Of a stretch of 64,000 nucleotides of DNA, positions 53,936 to 64,000 are shown piece by piece. The DNA is taken from NCBI RefSeq assembly GCF_005116735.1, contig NZ_SWDB01000033.1, forward strand, positions 1 through 64,000. Direction: 5' to 3'. The position numbers were made by a program, and so were the translations under genes. The DNA comes from Thalassotalea mangrovi. Its GTDB lineage: Bacteria > Pseudomonadota > Gammaproteobacteria > Enterobacterales > Alteromonadaceae. Numbering within the stretch: the stretch's first letter is position 1; every line of letters starts with the position of its first letter. The notes beneath the pieces were generated by a model. The model saw nothing but the letters and a program-made list of their open reading frames with translations. It made no database searches and was not told the DNA's origin.

Positions 53936-55270
53936 TTAAACTTCGCGTACTTTGTCGGCAATACTCTCAGCAAGGGTTCGCACTTCATGTTGATCCGGAC
54001 CTTCAACCATGACCCGAACCAAAGGTTCAGTTCCGGATTTGCGCAATAACACGCGACCACGACCAGCAAGCTCCTGCTCAACCACTTTTACCTGCTGCTG
54101 CACTGCTGCATCGGATAAAGGATCACTGCCTTCAACAAAACGTACATTGACAAGCACCTGAGGAAGCTTTTGCATGCCTTGGCGCAAGGTAAATAAATTC
54201 TTGCCGGATTCCTGAATCGCCTGCAATACATTCAGTGCTGCGACGATGCCGTCACCGGTGGACGTGCAGTTTAAGTTAATAATGTGCCCTGAATTCTCTG
54301 CGCCAAGTTGCCAGTCGTTGGCTTTGAGTTTTTCCATCACATAACGATCACCGACTTTGGCGCGTTCAAATGGAATGTCCAACTGCTCGAGTGCCAGCTC
54401 AAGGCCCATGTTACTCATCAGGGTACCAACAACACCGCCGGTTAATTCGCCACGCTGTTGTGCCGCGCGGGCAATCACAAAAATGAGCTCATCACCGTCA
54501 ACGACATTACCCAGATGATCAACCATCATCAAGCGATCACCGTCACCGTCTAAGGCAATTCCCAAATCGGCACTTTGTTCAACCACTAAGCGGCTGATAT
54601 TGGCCATCGACGTAGCACCGCACTCATCATTGATATTGGTACCATTTGGCGTCGTCGCATATTCAATAACCGTTGCACCCAGCTCTCTGAATACGTTTGG
54701 TGCAATGTGATACGTTGCACCATTGGCACAGTCGACCACGACTTTCAGCCCTTGCAGTGATAAGGCGGACGGGAAATTGCTTTTACAGAACTCGATGTAG
54801 CGTCCGGCAGCGTCATTAATGCGAACCGCTTTACCCAATTTTGCGGATTCGACACAATCAAGTGGTTCATCAATCATTTTTTCGATGGCAAGTTCAATGT
54901 CATCCGGCAGTTTTTCACCATCATTAGAGAAAAATTTAATACCATTGTCATAGTAAGGGTTATGAGAGGCGCTGATCACAATGCCAGCTTCTGCACGAAA
55001 GGTTTTGGTCAGGTAAGCAACCGCAGGTGTTGGCATTGGCCCCATCAGGCCGATATCAATGCCGGCTGCACTGAAACCCGCTTCAAGCGCAGACTCAAGC
55101 ATGTAACCGGAAATTCGTGTGTCTTTTCCAATCATCACTTTTTTGGTGCCACTGGTCGCTAATACCTTACCGGCGGCCCAACCCAGCTTCATCACAAACT
55201 CTGGCGAAATTGGCGCCTTGCCAACCAGGCCACGTACCCCATCGGTACCAAAATACTTTCTAGAACTCAC
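53936..55270 (-). CDS. glmM: Phosphoglucosamine mutase
   Basis: A 444-residue enzyme converting glucosamine-6-P to glucosamine-1-P for peptidoglycan and lipopolysaccharide. The start is a GTG that directly follows the folP stop codon, with AAGGAG nine bases upstream. The active Ser is in [16 protein letters not shown] near 100-115, the Mg loop is DGDGDR near 240-246, and the sugar-phosphate region [15 protein letters not shown] is near 410. Tight coupling to folP is conserved in gammaproteobacteria. Confidence 0.97.
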   Translation of the reverse strand: MSSRKYFGTDGVRGLVGKAPISPEFVMKLGWAAGKVLATSGTKKVMIGKDTRISGYMLESALEAGFSAAGIDIGLMGPMPTPAVAYLTKTFRAEAGIVISASHNPYYDNGIKFFSNDGEKLPDDIELAIEKMIDEPLDCVESAKLGKAVRINDAAGRYIEFCKSNFPSALSLQGLKVVVDCANGATYHIAPNVFRELGATVIEYATTPNGTNINDECGATSMANISRLVVEQSADLGIALDGDGDRLMMVDHLGNVVDGDELIFVIARAAQQRGELTGGVVGTLMSNMGLELALEQLDIPFERAKVGDRYVMEKLKANDWQLGAENSGHIINLNCTSTGDGIVAALNVLQAIQESGKNLFTLRQGMQKLPQVLVNVRFVEGSDPLSDAAVQQQVKVVEQELAGRGRVLLRKSGTEPLVRVMVEGPDQHEVRTLAESIADKVREV

Positions 55271-56113
55271 TTAACGAATCTCCTTATGAGTTGCATTTAA
55301 TACGTTGATCGCATCCGCCGTTTCTTTCACATCATGAACACGAATAATGGATGCGCCATTCATTGCGGCTATCACTGCCGCTGAAAGGCTTCCGGGCAGA
55401 CGTTCGTCTACCGGACGGTTTAATAAGTTACCAATCATCGATTTACGGGATATACCGGCTAACAACGGCAGGCCTAAATCCAGCAATTCGGCCTGATTGG
55501 CAAGCAGTTGATAATTTTGCTGTAGCGTTTTGCCAAAACCGTAACCAGGATCGAGAATGATATTGTCTCGCTTAATCCCCGCCTGCTCGCACACCTGCAC
55601 ACGTTCAATAAAAAACTGTTTAACGTCATTGACGACATCTTCATACTGCGGGTTTTCCTGCATGGTTCTTGGCATCCCCTGCATGTGCATCAAACAAACC
55701 GGTAATTGAGTTTTTGCTGCCACTTCAATGCATCCCGGGTTTTGTAGTGCCCTGACATCGTTAATGATATCTGCCCCGGCATCAACGGCGGCAAACATGA
55801 CCCCAGCTTTGCTGGTATCAATCGACAGCAAAATATCGAAGCGTTTCTTAATGGCTTCGATTACCGGGACAACGCGCTCAAGCTCATCCTGCAACGAAAC
55901 TTCTGCGGCACCGGGGCGTGTCGATTCACCACCAATATCAAGAATACTGGCACCATCTTTGATCATTTGTTCGGCCTGGTTAACGGCTATGTCGACATTG
56001 GTAAATCTACCGCCATCGGAAAACGAATCCGGGGTCACATTTAAAATGCCCATGATCTTAGGGGTGGTTAAATCGAGAATTTGATTGTTAATGGAAAATT
56101 GTGTGACTGTCAT
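55271..56113 (-). CDS. folP: Dihydropteroate synthase
   Basis: A 280-residue folate enzyme joining p-aminobenzoate to the pterin pyrophosphate; it is the sulfonamide target. I prefer the ATG at 56113, which gives the normal N-terminus before KIMGILNVTPDSFSDGG. A GTG at 56152 would add 13 unusual residues. Further blocks are GASILDIGGESTRPGA near 50-65, NDVRALQNPG, LMHMQGMPRTMQ, DPGYGFGKT and GISRKSMIG. It lies after a terminator that follows ftsH, so it starts its own transcript with glmM. Confidence 0.96.
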   Translation of the reverse strand: MTVTQFSINNQILDLTTPKIMGILNVTPDSFSDGGRFTNVDIAVNQAEQMIKDGASILDIGGESTRPGAAEVSLQDELERVVPVIEAIKKRFDILLSIDTSKAGVMFAAVDAGADIINDVRALQNPGCIEVAAKTQLPVCLMHMQGMPRTMQENPQYEDVVNDVKQFFIERVQVCEQAGIKRDNIILDPGYGFGKTLQQNYQLLANQAELLDLGLPLLAGISRKSMIGNLLNRPVDERLPGSLSAAVIAAMNGASIIRVHDVKETADAINVLNATHKEIR

Positions 56114-56216
56114 GTCCGATTTGTTGTTATTTGGATTTGCGGGTCTCGCCACTGCGGGCGCTTATAGCAATTTTAAGTGTATCCTGGCGATAGATAAAGG
56201 CCAGATAACAAATATT

Positions 56217-56248
56217 AAAAAAAAAGCCCCCGCAATCGCGAGGGCTTT
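56217..56248 (-). terminator. Rho-independent terminator of ftsH
   Basis: AAAGCCCTCGC pairs with GCGGGGGCTTT around an ATT-centred loop on the minus strand and runs into nine T residues. It separates rlmE-ftsH from folP-glmM. Confidence 0.88.
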
Positions 56249-56261
56249 AATGAAAATCACC

Positions 56262-58169
56262 TTAATTTGCTGGATTTTCTTCCGGCTTGTTGACATCAAC
56301 GGTGGCATTCGCTGAACCACTTGGTGGTTTGCCAGACGTGCTCTCATCGCCATAACCTTTCGGTTCACGAACCGGAACACGCGCCATCAGATCATCAATC
56401 TGTCCCGCATCAATGGTTTCGTACTTCATCAACGCATCTTTCATCGAATGCAGGATATCCATATTATTTTTCAGGATATCTTCGGCACGTTTGTAGTTAC
56501 GCTCGATAAATGCACGCACTTCTTCGTCAATATCTTTCGCTGTGTCATCGGACATATGCTTGGATTTAGCAGCGGTACGCCCCAGGAATACTTCGCCTTC
56601 TTCATCGGCATAGAGCATGGGTCCCATTTTCTCAGACAGGCCCCACTGAGTTACCATCTTACGAGCAATTTCGGTCGCTCGCTCGATATCATTTGAAGCA
56701 CCAGTGGACACTTTTTCGGCACCATAAATGATTTCTTCGGCAATTCGACCACCATACAAGCTGGAGATCATACTTTCCAGATGCATTTTCGAGTGACTAA
56801 CACGATCCTGTTCCGGTAGGTACATGGTTACCCCTAATGCGCGACCACGAGGGATAATACTGACTTTATAAACCGGATCATGCTCAGGCACCATACGCCC
56901 CACAATCGCGTGACCCGCTTCATGATAGGCAGTCATTTCTTTTTCCGCCTCGCTCATCACCATCGAACGACGCTCGGCACCCATCATGATCTTATCTTTG
57001 GCTTTGTCGAACTCAGCCATAGATACTAAGCGGCGACTGGTGCGAGCAGCGAATAGCGCAGCTTCATTGACCAGGTTAGCCAAATCGGCACCGGAGAAAC
57101 CCGGCGTACCGCGGGCAATCACGGCTGCATCTACGTCATCACCCAAAGGCACTTTACGCATATGCACTTTTAGAATCTGTTCACGACCACGAATATCCGG
57201 TAAGCCTACGGTTACCTGACGGTCAAAACGACCCGGACGTAATAAAGCAGGATCCAATACGTCTGGACGGTTAGTAGCAGCGATAACAATAACGCCTTCG
57301 TTACCTTCGAAACCATCCATTTCAACCAGCATCTGGTTCAAGGTTTGCTCACGCTCATCGTGACCACCGCCAAGACCGGCACCACGTTGACGACCAACCG
57401 CATCGATCTCATCGATAAAGATGATACAAGGCGCTGATTTCTTCGCCTGGTCGAACATATCACGCACCCGTGATGCACCGACACCGACGAACATTTCGAC
57501 GAAGTCAGAACCGGAAATACTGAAAAATGGTACTTTGGCTTCACCGGCAATGGCTTTTGCCAATAAGGTTTTACCCGTACCTGGCTGACCCACCATTAAC
57601 ACGCCCGATGGAATACGACCACCGAGTTTCTGGAATTTTGACGGGTCACGTAAGTAATCGACCAGCTCTGCAACTTCTTCTTTGGCTTCATCACAACCAG
57701 CAACATCCGCGAACGTAGTCTTGATTTGATCATCACTTAACAAACGCGCTTTGCTCTTACCGAAGGACATGGCGCCTTTACCGCCACCGCCTTGCATCTG
57801 ACGCATGAAGAAAATCCAGATACCCACCAGCAGTAACATCGGGAACCAGTTAATAAAAATACTGGCAAGCAGGCTAGGTTCTTCTGGCGGTACGCCTTCT
57901 ACTTTTACATTATGGCTGATCAGGTCGTCCAAAAGCCCATCGTCATACTGGGTTGGGATTAATGTCGTAAACGTATCACCGGAACGCTTGGTACCGGTAA
58001 TCACGCCATTGCTTTCAATTTTAACGTCGCGAACCTGACCTTGGGTGACTTCATTGATAAAGGTAGTGTAATCAAGTTTACTGTCAGTTCCGTTACTTGG
58101 CGTAAAGCTCTGGAATACAGACATTAACACGATGGCTATCACTAACCACAGAATTAGGTTTTTTACCAT
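56262..58169 (-). CDS. ftsH: ATP-dependent zinc metalloprotease FtsH
   Basis: A 635-residue membrane-bound AAA+ protease that degrades unstable and misassembled membrane proteins. The ATG at 58169 gives [21 protein letters not shown], as in E. coli; the TTG three codons upstream is less likely. Two membrane helices lie at about 4-22 and 97-117. The AAA module has Walker A GQPGTGKT near 195, Walker [12 protein letters not shown] near 250 and the second-region [21 protein letters not shown]. The zinc site is HEAGH near 415, and the C-terminal tail is Pro/Gly-rich. It follows rlmE by about 75 bp, a conserved pair. Confidence 0.98.
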   Translation of the reverse strand: MVKNLILWLVIAIVLMSVFQSFTPSNGTDSKLDYTTFINEVTQGQVRDVKIESNGVITGTKRSGDTFTTLIPTQYDDGLLDDLISHNVKVEGVPPEEPSLLASIFINWFPMLLLVGIWIFFMRQMQGGGGKGAMSFGKSKARLLSDDQIKTTFADVAGCDEAKEEVAELVDYLRDPSKFQKLGGRIPSGVLMVGQPGTGKTLLAKAIAGEAKVPFFSISGSDFVEMFVGVGASRVRDMFDQAKKSAPCIIFIDEIDAVGRQRGAGLGGGHDEREQTLNQMLVEMDGFEGNEGVIVIAATNRPDVLDPALLRPGRFDRQVTVGLPDIRGREQILKVHMRKVPLGDDVDAAVIARGTPGFSGADLANLVNEAALFAARTSRRLVSMAEFDKAKDKIMMGAERRSMVMSEAEKEMTAYHEAGHAIVGRMVPEHDPVYKVSIIPRGRALGVTMYLPEQDRVSHSKMHLESMISSLYGGRIAEEIIYGAEKVSTGASNDIERATEIARKMVTQWGLSEKMGPMLYADEEGEVFLGRTAAKSKHMSDDTAKDIDEEVRAFIERNYKRAEDILKNNMDILHSMKDALMKYETIDAGQIDDLMARVPVREPKGYGDESTSGKPPSGSANATVDVNKPEENPAN

Positions 58170-58244
58170 ATCGCTCAATTTGATGGCCTCTCAGACAATT
58201 AGGATGAATAAAATACAGGGCGATGTAACTAATAGTTAACTGTA

Positions 58245-58883
58245 CTACAATTTGTATCCGGTAGCTACTATATAGACTTCCCGGGATCGGGCTCGGGAAG
58301 AGTCAGGCTTGCGGGTTTTGACACTGGTAAATGCCTGCCGGACGTCTTTCACAAATTGATCAAAGCCTTCACCCTGAAATACTTTGACCACAAAACTACC
58401 ATTTCGTTTCAATACCTGGTTACACATATCGAGTGCCAGCTCCACCAGATACATGCTACGCGCCTGGTCCGTCGCCTCATTGCCACTGAAGTTTGGCGCC
58501 ATATCGGACATAACGGTATCTACGTTTCGGCCATCAATTCGGTTTAGCAATGCATCAAGCACCGCATCCTCGCGAAAATCGCCTTGCAGGAAATCAACAC
58601 CAACTAACGGATCCATTGGCAGGATGTCACACGCTACCACCTGGCCCGCGTCACCAACGACTTTTGCCGCGTATTCAGACCAGCCACCAGGTGCTGCACC
58701 GAGATCGACCACCGTCATTCCCGGCTTGATTAACTTATCTTTCTGGTTAATCTCTTCGATTTTAAATACGGCACGTGAACGCAGCCCCAGCTTCTGGGCC
58801 TTTTTCACGTATTCGTCGTCAAAGTGTTCCTGCATCCAGCGATTGGAACTGGAGGATAATTTTCCTTTCTTAATCTTACTCAT
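58245..58883 (-). CDS. rlmE: 23S rRNA 2'-O-methyltransferase RlmE (FtsJ)
   Basis: A 212-residue SAM-dependent methyltransferase for U2552 of 23S rRNA. Visible are Lys in [21 protein letters not shown] near 38, the SAM motif [16 protein letters not shown] near 58-73, [12 protein letters not shown] with the catalytic Asp near 125-135, and [11 protein letters not shown] near 163-173. The length matches E. coli RlmE (209). It is soluble and heads the rlmE-ftsH transcript, divergent from yhbY. Confidence 0.97.
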   Translation of the reverse strand: MSKIKKGKLSSSSNRWMQEHFDDEYVKKAQKLGLRSRAVFKIEEINQKDKLIKPGMTVVDLGAAPGGWSEYAAKVVGDAGQVVACDILPMDPLVGVDFLQGDFREDAVLDALLNRIDGRNVDTVMSDMAPNFSGNEATDQARSMYLVELALDMCNQVLKRNGSFVVKVFQGEGFDQFVKDVRQAFTSVKTRKPDSSRARSREVYIVATGYKL

Positions 58884-58965
58884 TTAAATGCATAGATAAA
58901 TTAGTATTACTGACAAGATGGCGTTAAAATATAGGGAATTCAAGTAACCATCATGAAATTTTTTA

Positions 58966-59262
58966 ATGAATCTAAATAAAAAACAAATTCAATACCTTAA
59001 AGGTCTGGCTCATTCGCTAAAACCTGTGGTGTTATTAGGCAGCAATGGCCTGACTGAAGCAGTAATCGCAGAAATCGACTACGCGCTTAATCACCATGAA
59101 CTGATTAAGGTAAAAATCCCCACCGACGACAGAGAAGTTAAGCAGCTGATCATTGACGCCATCGTCCGTGAAACCGAAGCGACTAAAGTGCAAACCATTG
59201 GTAAAACTCTGGTTCTGTATCGCCAATCGGAAGAGAAGAAAATCGCGATTCCAAAAATGTAA
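58966..59262 (+). CDS. yhbY: Ribosome assembly RNA-binding protein YhbY
   Basis: A 98-residue CRM-domain protein. The signature LNKKQIQYLKGLAHSLKPVV, LLGSNGLTEAVIAEIDYALNHHELIKVKI and GKTLVLYRQ covers the whole chain. The GxxG loop (GSNG) binds RNA; the family associates with pre-50S particles. It is divergent from rlmE, the standard arrangement, across an 82-bp shared promoter region. Confidence 0.96.
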   Translation: MNLNKKQIQYLKGLAHSLKPVVLLGSNGLTEAVIAEIDYALNHHELIKVKIPTDDREVKQLIIDAIVRETEATKVQTIGKTLVLYRQSEEKKIAIPKM

Positions 59263-59401
59263 AAGCACACAGAATTCGAGATTCAGGGCTCAAGTCTCAG
59301 AATGCTGAGACCTGGCCCAGACCTTTACCAAAGTACTTCATCTTCTCTTTCTTAATTTGGGGCCAGCGCCCTATCCCTGAACCACCATCATCTAATGCCG
59401 G

Positions 59402-60181
59402 TTAAAATCGCCTCGAGTAGGCAAAAAAGATGTCGATACGACTGGATTCATCCGTCAAGGGACTGTCGGCATAGGTATCGGCAAACCAGGTTTTTTCAAT
59501 ACCAATTCGAGTCATACCACCCCACAACACCGGTGTGAAAAAACTCAGGCCCAGGGTTGGATTAAGTGCCGACTTGGCTTGATAAAAAGGACGGTTGACC
59601 GTTGCTTCATTGGCTCTGACGCCATAGTAATAGTCCACCATGTTTTCACTCACATAACTAACACCGACGTTAGGTTCGAAGAAAAACGGCCCGTAATTCA
59701 TCACCCGGCCAAATGTAGCAGACACCTCGTAACCATTTGACCGCCCAAGCACATCAAACATTGCCTGGGTATCAAGTCGCCAGTCATTTTTTTGCCATCT
59801 GACCCCGACGCCCGCATCCATGGAAAACTTTCTGGTTTCCATGCCTTCGAAGATAAAACTGTCATTGTCATCAAAACCAGCAAAACGCGGGGCAAGCTTG
59901 AGCGACACTTCAATAGCATCGGTTTCGAAGACATCGTAGCTGGCAAACGGCCCATAAATAGTAAACGATTCGCCGCGATAACCAATAACGGGGATCGGGA
60001 TAAAGCGACGATCATAACCTTTATAAAGTTCGTTATTCAGGCTTAGTCCGAGTCCGTAAATAAAGCCATAAGGTTCGACTTTGGCACGATTATCGCCGCG
60101 GCCACGATTGCCATCATCGGCAGAGACCGAAGGCAGTATTAGCAAGCAAAAAAGAAAGATGGAAAAAACAAAGGGTTTCAT
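59402..60181 (-). CDS. MipA/OmpV family outer-membrane protein
   Basis: A 259-residue exported protein. The signal peptide (FVFSIFLFCLLILPSVSA) is followed by RGRGDNRAKVEPYGFIYGLGLSLNNELYKGYD and alternating strands, ending in IDIFFAYSRRF with a terminal aromatic, as in outer-membrane barrels. Mid-chain GYRGESFTIYGP and LAPRFAGFD fit MipA/OmpV. Family members act as scaffold for murein hydrolase MltA or as osmo-responsive porin-like proteins. It sits between greA and yhbY, where most relatives have no gene. Confidence 0.87.
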   Translation of the reverse strand: MKPFVFSIFLFCLLILPSVSADDGNRGRGDNRAKVEPYGFIYGLGLSLNNELYKGYDRRFIPIPVIGYRGESFTIYGPFASYDVFETDAIEVSLKLAPRFAGFDDNDSFIFEGMETRKFSMDAGVGVRWQKNDWRLDTQAMFDVLGRSNGYEVSATFGRVMNYGPFFFEPNVGVSYVSENMVDYYYGVRANEATVNRPFYQAKSALNPTLGLSFFTPVLWGGMTRIGIEKTWFADTYADSPLTDESSRIDIFFAYSRRF

Positions 60182-60276
60182 GGATAGCGCAACTGTCCTG
60201 TCATTAATAGTATGGTTGAAATACGAAACCTTAATAACTCTGGTTCATCTTAAACAGGATTCAGTGGTGCTAGCAA

Positions 60277-60302
60277 AAAAAAGGCGCCAACAGGCGCCCT
60301 TT
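60277..60302 (-). terminator. Rho-independent terminator of carB-greA
   Basis: GGCGCC, loop of four, GGCGCC (60283-60298), followed on the minus strand by eight T residues. It ends the carB-greA transcript just past greA. Confidence 0.93.
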
Positions 60303-60318
60303 TCCAATCACAATATGA

Positions 60319-60795
60319 TTACTTGTGCTCTACGGCCAGGATCTCATATTCAACAACACCGCCTGGCGTTTTAACTTCGACTTCCGAGTCTACCTCTTTA
60401 CCAATTAAGGCACGGGCAATCGGTGAGTTGACGCTAATCCGGTTTTGTTTAATATCGGCTTCATCATCGCCTACGATTTGGTAAGCGACCTCTTCGTCAG
60501 TATCGATATTAAGCAAAGTCACGGTTACCCCAAAGATTACTTTGTGGTTATTTGGGATCTTAGTGATATCGATAATCTGGGCGTTACCTAATTTACCTTC
60601 AATCTCCTGGATACGGCCTTCACAAAAACCCTGTTCTTCACGGGCTGCGTGATATTCGGCATTCTCTTTAAGATCACCATGTTCGCGCGCTTCAGCAATC
60701 GCCGCGACGATTTCCGGGCGACGTACTGATTTTAAATAATTTAACTCGTCACGAAGCTTATCGGCTCCGTGAATCGTCATCGGAAACGTGTTCAT
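60319..60795 (-). CDS. greA: Transcription elongation factor GreA
   Basis: A 158-residue elongation factor, equal in length to E. coli GreA. It rescues stalled RNA polymerase by stimulating transcript cleavage. The coiled-coil N-terminal half contains [32 protein letters not shown], with the acidic tip residues Asp and Glu. The C-terminal domain contains [26 protein letters not shown]. The chosen ATG overlaps the carB stop (TAATG) and has AGGTG six bases upstream; an in-frame GTG nine bases earlier is unlikely. Confidence 0.97.
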   Translation of the reverse strand: MNTFPMTIHGADKLRDELNYLKSVRRPEIVAAIAEAREHGDLKENAEYHAAREEQGFCEGRIQEIEGKLGNAQIIDITKIPNNHKVIFGVTVTLLNIDTDEEVAYQIVGDDEADIKQNRISVNSPIARALIGKEVDSEVEVKTPGGVVEYEILAVEHK

Positions 60796-63700
60796 TATTG
60801 ACACCTTTTATGTAATTCTTGGATAGACGTTACCTTGTTACGGTCGTCTGCAGAATGAGCCATACAAGCAGCAAACGCAGCGTTTAACGTCGTAGTATAA
60901 TTAACTTTATAACGTAATGCACCGCCACGAAGCTGTTTCGAATCTTCAATCGCCTTGCGACCTTCAGTGGTGTTAATAATGTAGCTGTACTCGCCATTCT
61001 TGATTCTATCAAGAATGTGCGGACGACCTTCATGTACTTTGTTGACCAGGCGAACCGGAACGTCCGCTTCACCAAGAACCACAGCAGTACCATGAGTTGC
61101 GTCAAGTTTGTAACCTAATTCAATTAACTGTTTGGCAAGTTCTACAACACGAGTCTTGTCACTGTCACGAACAGAAATTAACGCACGACCTGTTTTCGGA
61201 ACCGTTACACCAGCACCAAGGTTGGCTTTTGCATACGCTTCTTCAAAGGTATCACCAACACCCATTACTTCACCAGTAGAGCGCATTTCCGGACCAACCA
61301 GTGGGTCAACACCGTGGAACTTGTTGAATGGAATCACAACTTCTTTCACTGAGAAGAAAGGAGGAATCGTTTCTTTGGTAACGCCCTGCTCGTCTAATGT
61401 CTTGCCTGACATGATACGAGCGGCGATTTTCGCTAAAGGAACGCCGGTAGCTTTAGAAACGAATGGCACAGTACGCGCAGCACGTGGGTTAACTTCGATT
61501 AGGTAAACCTTGTTATCTTTAACCGCAAACTGAGTATTCATCAGGCCGATTACGCCTAGCTCAAAGGCAAGTTTAGTTACCTGCTCGCGCATAACATCCT
61601 GAATTTCCTGACTCAGGCTGTACGCCGGTAATGAACAGGCAGAGTCACCCGAGTGAACACCCGCTTGTTCGATATGCTGCATGATGCCGCCGATAACGAC
61701 GTTCTTACCGTCACACATGGCATCGATATCCACTTCGATGGCATCGTCAAGGAAACGGTCAAGCAGTACTGGCGCTTCGTTGGATACGCTTACCGCGTCA
61801 TTCATATAACGACGCAGATCTTGCTCGTCATAAACGATTTCCATGGCACGACCACCGAGTACGTAAGATGGACGAACAACCATTGGGAAACCGATATCAT
61901 TAGCTTTTGCTACCGCTTCTTCTAACGAGGTTACCGTCGCATTTTCCGGTTGTAGCAAATCAAGACGGTCAACCGCCTGCTGGAAACGCTCACGGTCTTC
62001 AGCACGGTCGATAGCATCTGGAGACGTACCGATAATTGGTACACCAGCCGCTTCAAGCGCTCGGGCTAGTTTCAGAGGTGTCTGACCGCCGTACTGAACG
62101 ATAACGCCCTTAGGCTTTTCAACACGAACAATCTCTAATACGTCTTCAAACGTTACTGGTTCGAAGTACAGGCGATCTGAGGTGTCGTAGTCGGTAGATA
62201 CGGTTTCTGGGTTACAGTTAACCATAATGGTTTCGTAACCATCTTCACGAAGTGCTAATGCTGCGTGTACACAACAGTAATCGAATTCGATACCCTGGCC
62301 GATACGGTTAGGACCACCACCTAAAATGATGATTTTGTCTTTATCTGACGGGTTAGCTTCACACTCTTCATCGTACGTTGAGTACATGTAAGCTGTATCA
62401 GAGCTAAATTCTGCCGCACAGGTATCAACACGCTTGTATACCGGGAAGATTTCCGCATTGTGACGCTTCTTACGGATTTCTGCTTCAGAAACACCGATTA
62501 GCTCAGCAAGGCGAATATCTGAGAAACCTTTACGCTTCAATAGGCGCAGGTATTCGTCGTTAAGAGCAGTCATGCCGCCATCAACAACTTTTTGCTCGTG
62601 CAACACGATGTCTTCAATCTGTACCAGGAACCAACGGTCGATTTTTGTAGCTTTAAATACATCTTCAACGCTAAGACCTAAACGGAAGGCATCAGCGATG
62701 TACCAGATACGCTCTGCACCGGCTTCCTGAAGCTCGTGCATGATCTTAGTTTTCGCACCCGGCTTAGTCACATCAACGATTGGATCAAAACCATGAGCGC
62801 CTACCTCAAGACCACGAAGTGCCTTTTGCATAGATTCTTGCTGGTTACGACCAATCGCCATTACCTCACCAACAGATTTCATCTGGGTAGTAAGACGGTC
62901 CTCAGCACCAACGAATTTCTCGAAGTTAAAGCGTGGGATCTTAGTCACAACGTAATCGATAGATGGTTCGAATGATGCTGGAGTTGCACCGCCGGTGATA
63001 TCGTTACTTAATTCGTCAAGGGTGTAACCGATAGCAAGCTTGGCGGCAACTTTCGCAATTGGGAAACCTGTCGCTTTCGAAGCCAATGCTGAAGAGCGAG
63101 ATACACGAGGGTTCATCTCGATGATAACCATACGGCCATCTTTCGGGTTAACACCAAACTGTACGTTAGAACCACCGGTTTCAACACCGATTTCACGCAG
63201 TACCGCAAGAGAAGCATTACGCATTAACTGATATTCTTTATCTGTTAGCGTTTGCGCTGGAGCAACAGTGATTGAGTCACCAGTGTGAATACCCATAGGG
63301 TCAAAGTTTTCAATTGAACAGATGATGATACAGTTGTCGTTTTTGTCACGAACCACTTCCATCTCGTATTCTTTCCAACCGATAAGCGATTCATCAATAA
63401 GTAGCTCGTTAGTCGGTGATAAATCTAAACCACGAGTACAGATTGTTTCGAATTCTTCTTGGTTGTATGCGATACCGCCACCAGTACCACCCATAGTAAA
63501 CGATGGGCGAATAATACAAGGGAAACCGATACGCTTGGCTGTTTCTTTCGCTTCTTCCATCGAGTGAACGATTTCAGCACGTGGACATTCTAACCCAATG
63601 TTTTTCATTGCCTGGTCGAAACGTTCACGGTTTTCAGCTTTATCAATTGCGTCAGCCGTTGCACCAATCATCTCAACATCAAACTCTTCAAGTACGCCGT

Positions 63701-64000
63701 TTGATTCAAGTTCTAGTGCACAGTTCAATGCAGTCTGACCACCCATGGTAGGTAGTATTGCATCCGGACGCTCTTTTTCGATAATACGACGAACCACTTC
63801 CCAGTGAATTGGCTCGATGTAAGTTGCATCGGCCATGTTCGGGTCGGTCATGATGGTCGCTGGGTTAGAGTTAACAAGAATAACTCGATAACCTTCTTCT
63901 TTCAGCGCTTTACAAGCCTGAGCTCCCGAATAGTCGAATTCACAGGCTTGACCAATAACAATTGGACCTGCCCCTAAAATAAGAATACTTTTTATGTCAG
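60795..64000 (-). CDS. carB: Carbamoyl-phosphate synthase large subunit, 5' end cut by window
   Basis: The large subunit that makes carbamoyl phosphate for arginine and pyrimidines. About 1068 residues are present. The frame remains open through the right edge, with codons reading [20 protein letters not shown], so only a handful of N-terminal residues are missing compared with the 1073-residue E. coli protein. Both ATP-grasp halves are complete: [14 protein letters not shown] and [20 protein letters not shown] in the first, [16 protein letters not shown] and [20 protein letters not shown] in the second. The allosteric domain follows, with [14 protein letters not shown]. Its stop codon overlaps the greA start. 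carA would be expected just outside the window. Confidence 0.97.
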   Translation of the reverse strand, partial: DIKSILILGAGPIVIGQACEFDYSGAQACKALKEEGYRVILVNSNPATIMTDPNMADATYIEPIHWEVVRRIIEKERPDAILPTMGGQTALNCALELESNGVLEEFDVEMIGATADAIDKAENRERFDQAMKNIGLECPRAEIVHSMEEAKETAKRIGFPCIIRPSFTMGGTGGGIAYNQEEFETICTRGLDLSPTNELLIDESLIGWKEYEMEVVRDKNDNCIIICSIENFDPMGIHTGDSITVAPAQTLTDKEYQLMRNASLAVLREIGVETGGSNVQFGVNPKDGRMVIIEMNPRVSRSSALASKATGFPIAKVAAKLAIGYTLDELSNDITGGATPASFEPSIDYVVTKIPRFNFEKFVGAEDRLTTQMKSVGEVMAIGRNQQESMQKALRGLEVGAHGFDPIVDVTKPGAKTKIMHELQEAGAERIWYIADAFRLGLSVEDVFKATKIDRWFLVQIEDIVLHEQKVVDGGMTALNDEYLRLLKRKGFSDIRLAELIGVSEAEIRKKRHNAEIFPVYKRVDTCAAEFSSDTAYMYSTYDEECEANPSDKDKIIILGGGPNRIGQGIEFDYCCVHAALALREDGYETIMVNCNPETVSTDYDTSDRLYFEPVTFEDVLEIVRVEKPKGVIVQYGGQTPLKLARALEAAGVPIIGTSPDAIDRAEDRERFQQAVDRLDLLQPENATVTSLEEAVAKANDIGFPMVVRPSYVLGGRAMEIVYDEQDLRRYMNDAVSVSNEAPVLLDRFLDDAIEVDIDAMCDGKNVVIGGIMQHIEQAGVHSGDSACSLPAYSLSQEIQDVMREQVTKLAFELGVIGLMNTQFAVKDNKVYLIEVNPRAARTVPFVSKATGVPLAKIAARIMSGKTLDEQGVTKETIPPFFSVKEVVIPFNKFHGVDPLVGPEMRSTGEVMGVGDTFEEAYAKANLGAGVTVPKTGRALISVRDSDKTRVVELAKQLIELGYKLDATHGTAVVLGEADVPVRLVNKVHEGRPHILDRIKNGEYSYIINTTEGRKAIEDSKQLRGGALRYKVNYTTTLNAAFAACMAHSADDRNKVTSIQELHKRCQ

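Overview
The window reads as chromosome of a marine, heterotrophic gammaproteobacterium of the Alteromonadales type. The right end carries the conserved block carB-greA / yhbY / rlmE-ftsH / folP-glmM / tpiA-secG-leuU, with tpiA between glmM and secG. There are many TonB-, GH43- and S8-peptidase-type secreted proteins and a PEP-CTERM protein, and the genes and spacers have moderate GC. No genus can be fixed from the sequence alone.

Layout. 1-9.3 kb: two small membrane proteins, an array of REP-like palindromes and mini-hairpins (about 1.24-2.03 kb), a large secreted subtilase, a HutD/Ves protein, a PEP-CTERM protein, a DUF4242 protein, and several heptanucleotide tandem repeats. 8.5-14 kb: 3-hydroxybutyrate dehydrogenase with a divergent GntP permease, an AbgT-family transporter and NADP-type glutamate dehydrogenase. 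14.4-51 kb: one large L-arabinan/L-arabinose utilisation island. 51.3-52.4 kb: an SDR and a MITE-like element. 52.5-64 kb: the housekeeping block, read mainly leftwards and ending in carB, which runs off the right edge.

The arabinan island holds seven GH43 enzymes (two with carbohydrate-binding or LamG modules), one GH127 beta-L-arabinofuranosidase, a TonB-dependent receptor, a GPH-type symporter and a ytfQRT-yjfF-type furanose ABC transporter. It also has aldose 1-epimerase, the full isomerase route (araB-araD-araA), transaldolase and transketolase. In addition it has three genes that look like an oxidative pentose route: a XylB-like SDR, an SMP-30 lactonase and an IlvD/Edd sugar-acid dehydratase. 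A GntR/FCD regulator sits at its centre. A recurring motif with core TACTACAA lies in front of the dehydratase-to-GH43 operon, the regulator, transaldolase, araB and the GH43-LamG/TonB operon. A weaker relative lies in the divergent endo-arabinanase/symporter promoter region. This suggests one local regulon.

Proposed flow (inference). Surface and periplasmic GH43/GH127 enzymes cut arabinan that binds the TonB system. Arabinose and short oligosaccharides enter through the symporter and ABC transporter. A cytoplasmic GH43 finishes the oligosaccharides. Arabinose goes through AraA/B/D to xylulose-5-phosphate and the linked transaldolase/transketolase, and possibly in parallel through oxidation to 2-keto-3-deoxy-arabonate. 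The later enzymes of that oxidative branch are not in this window.
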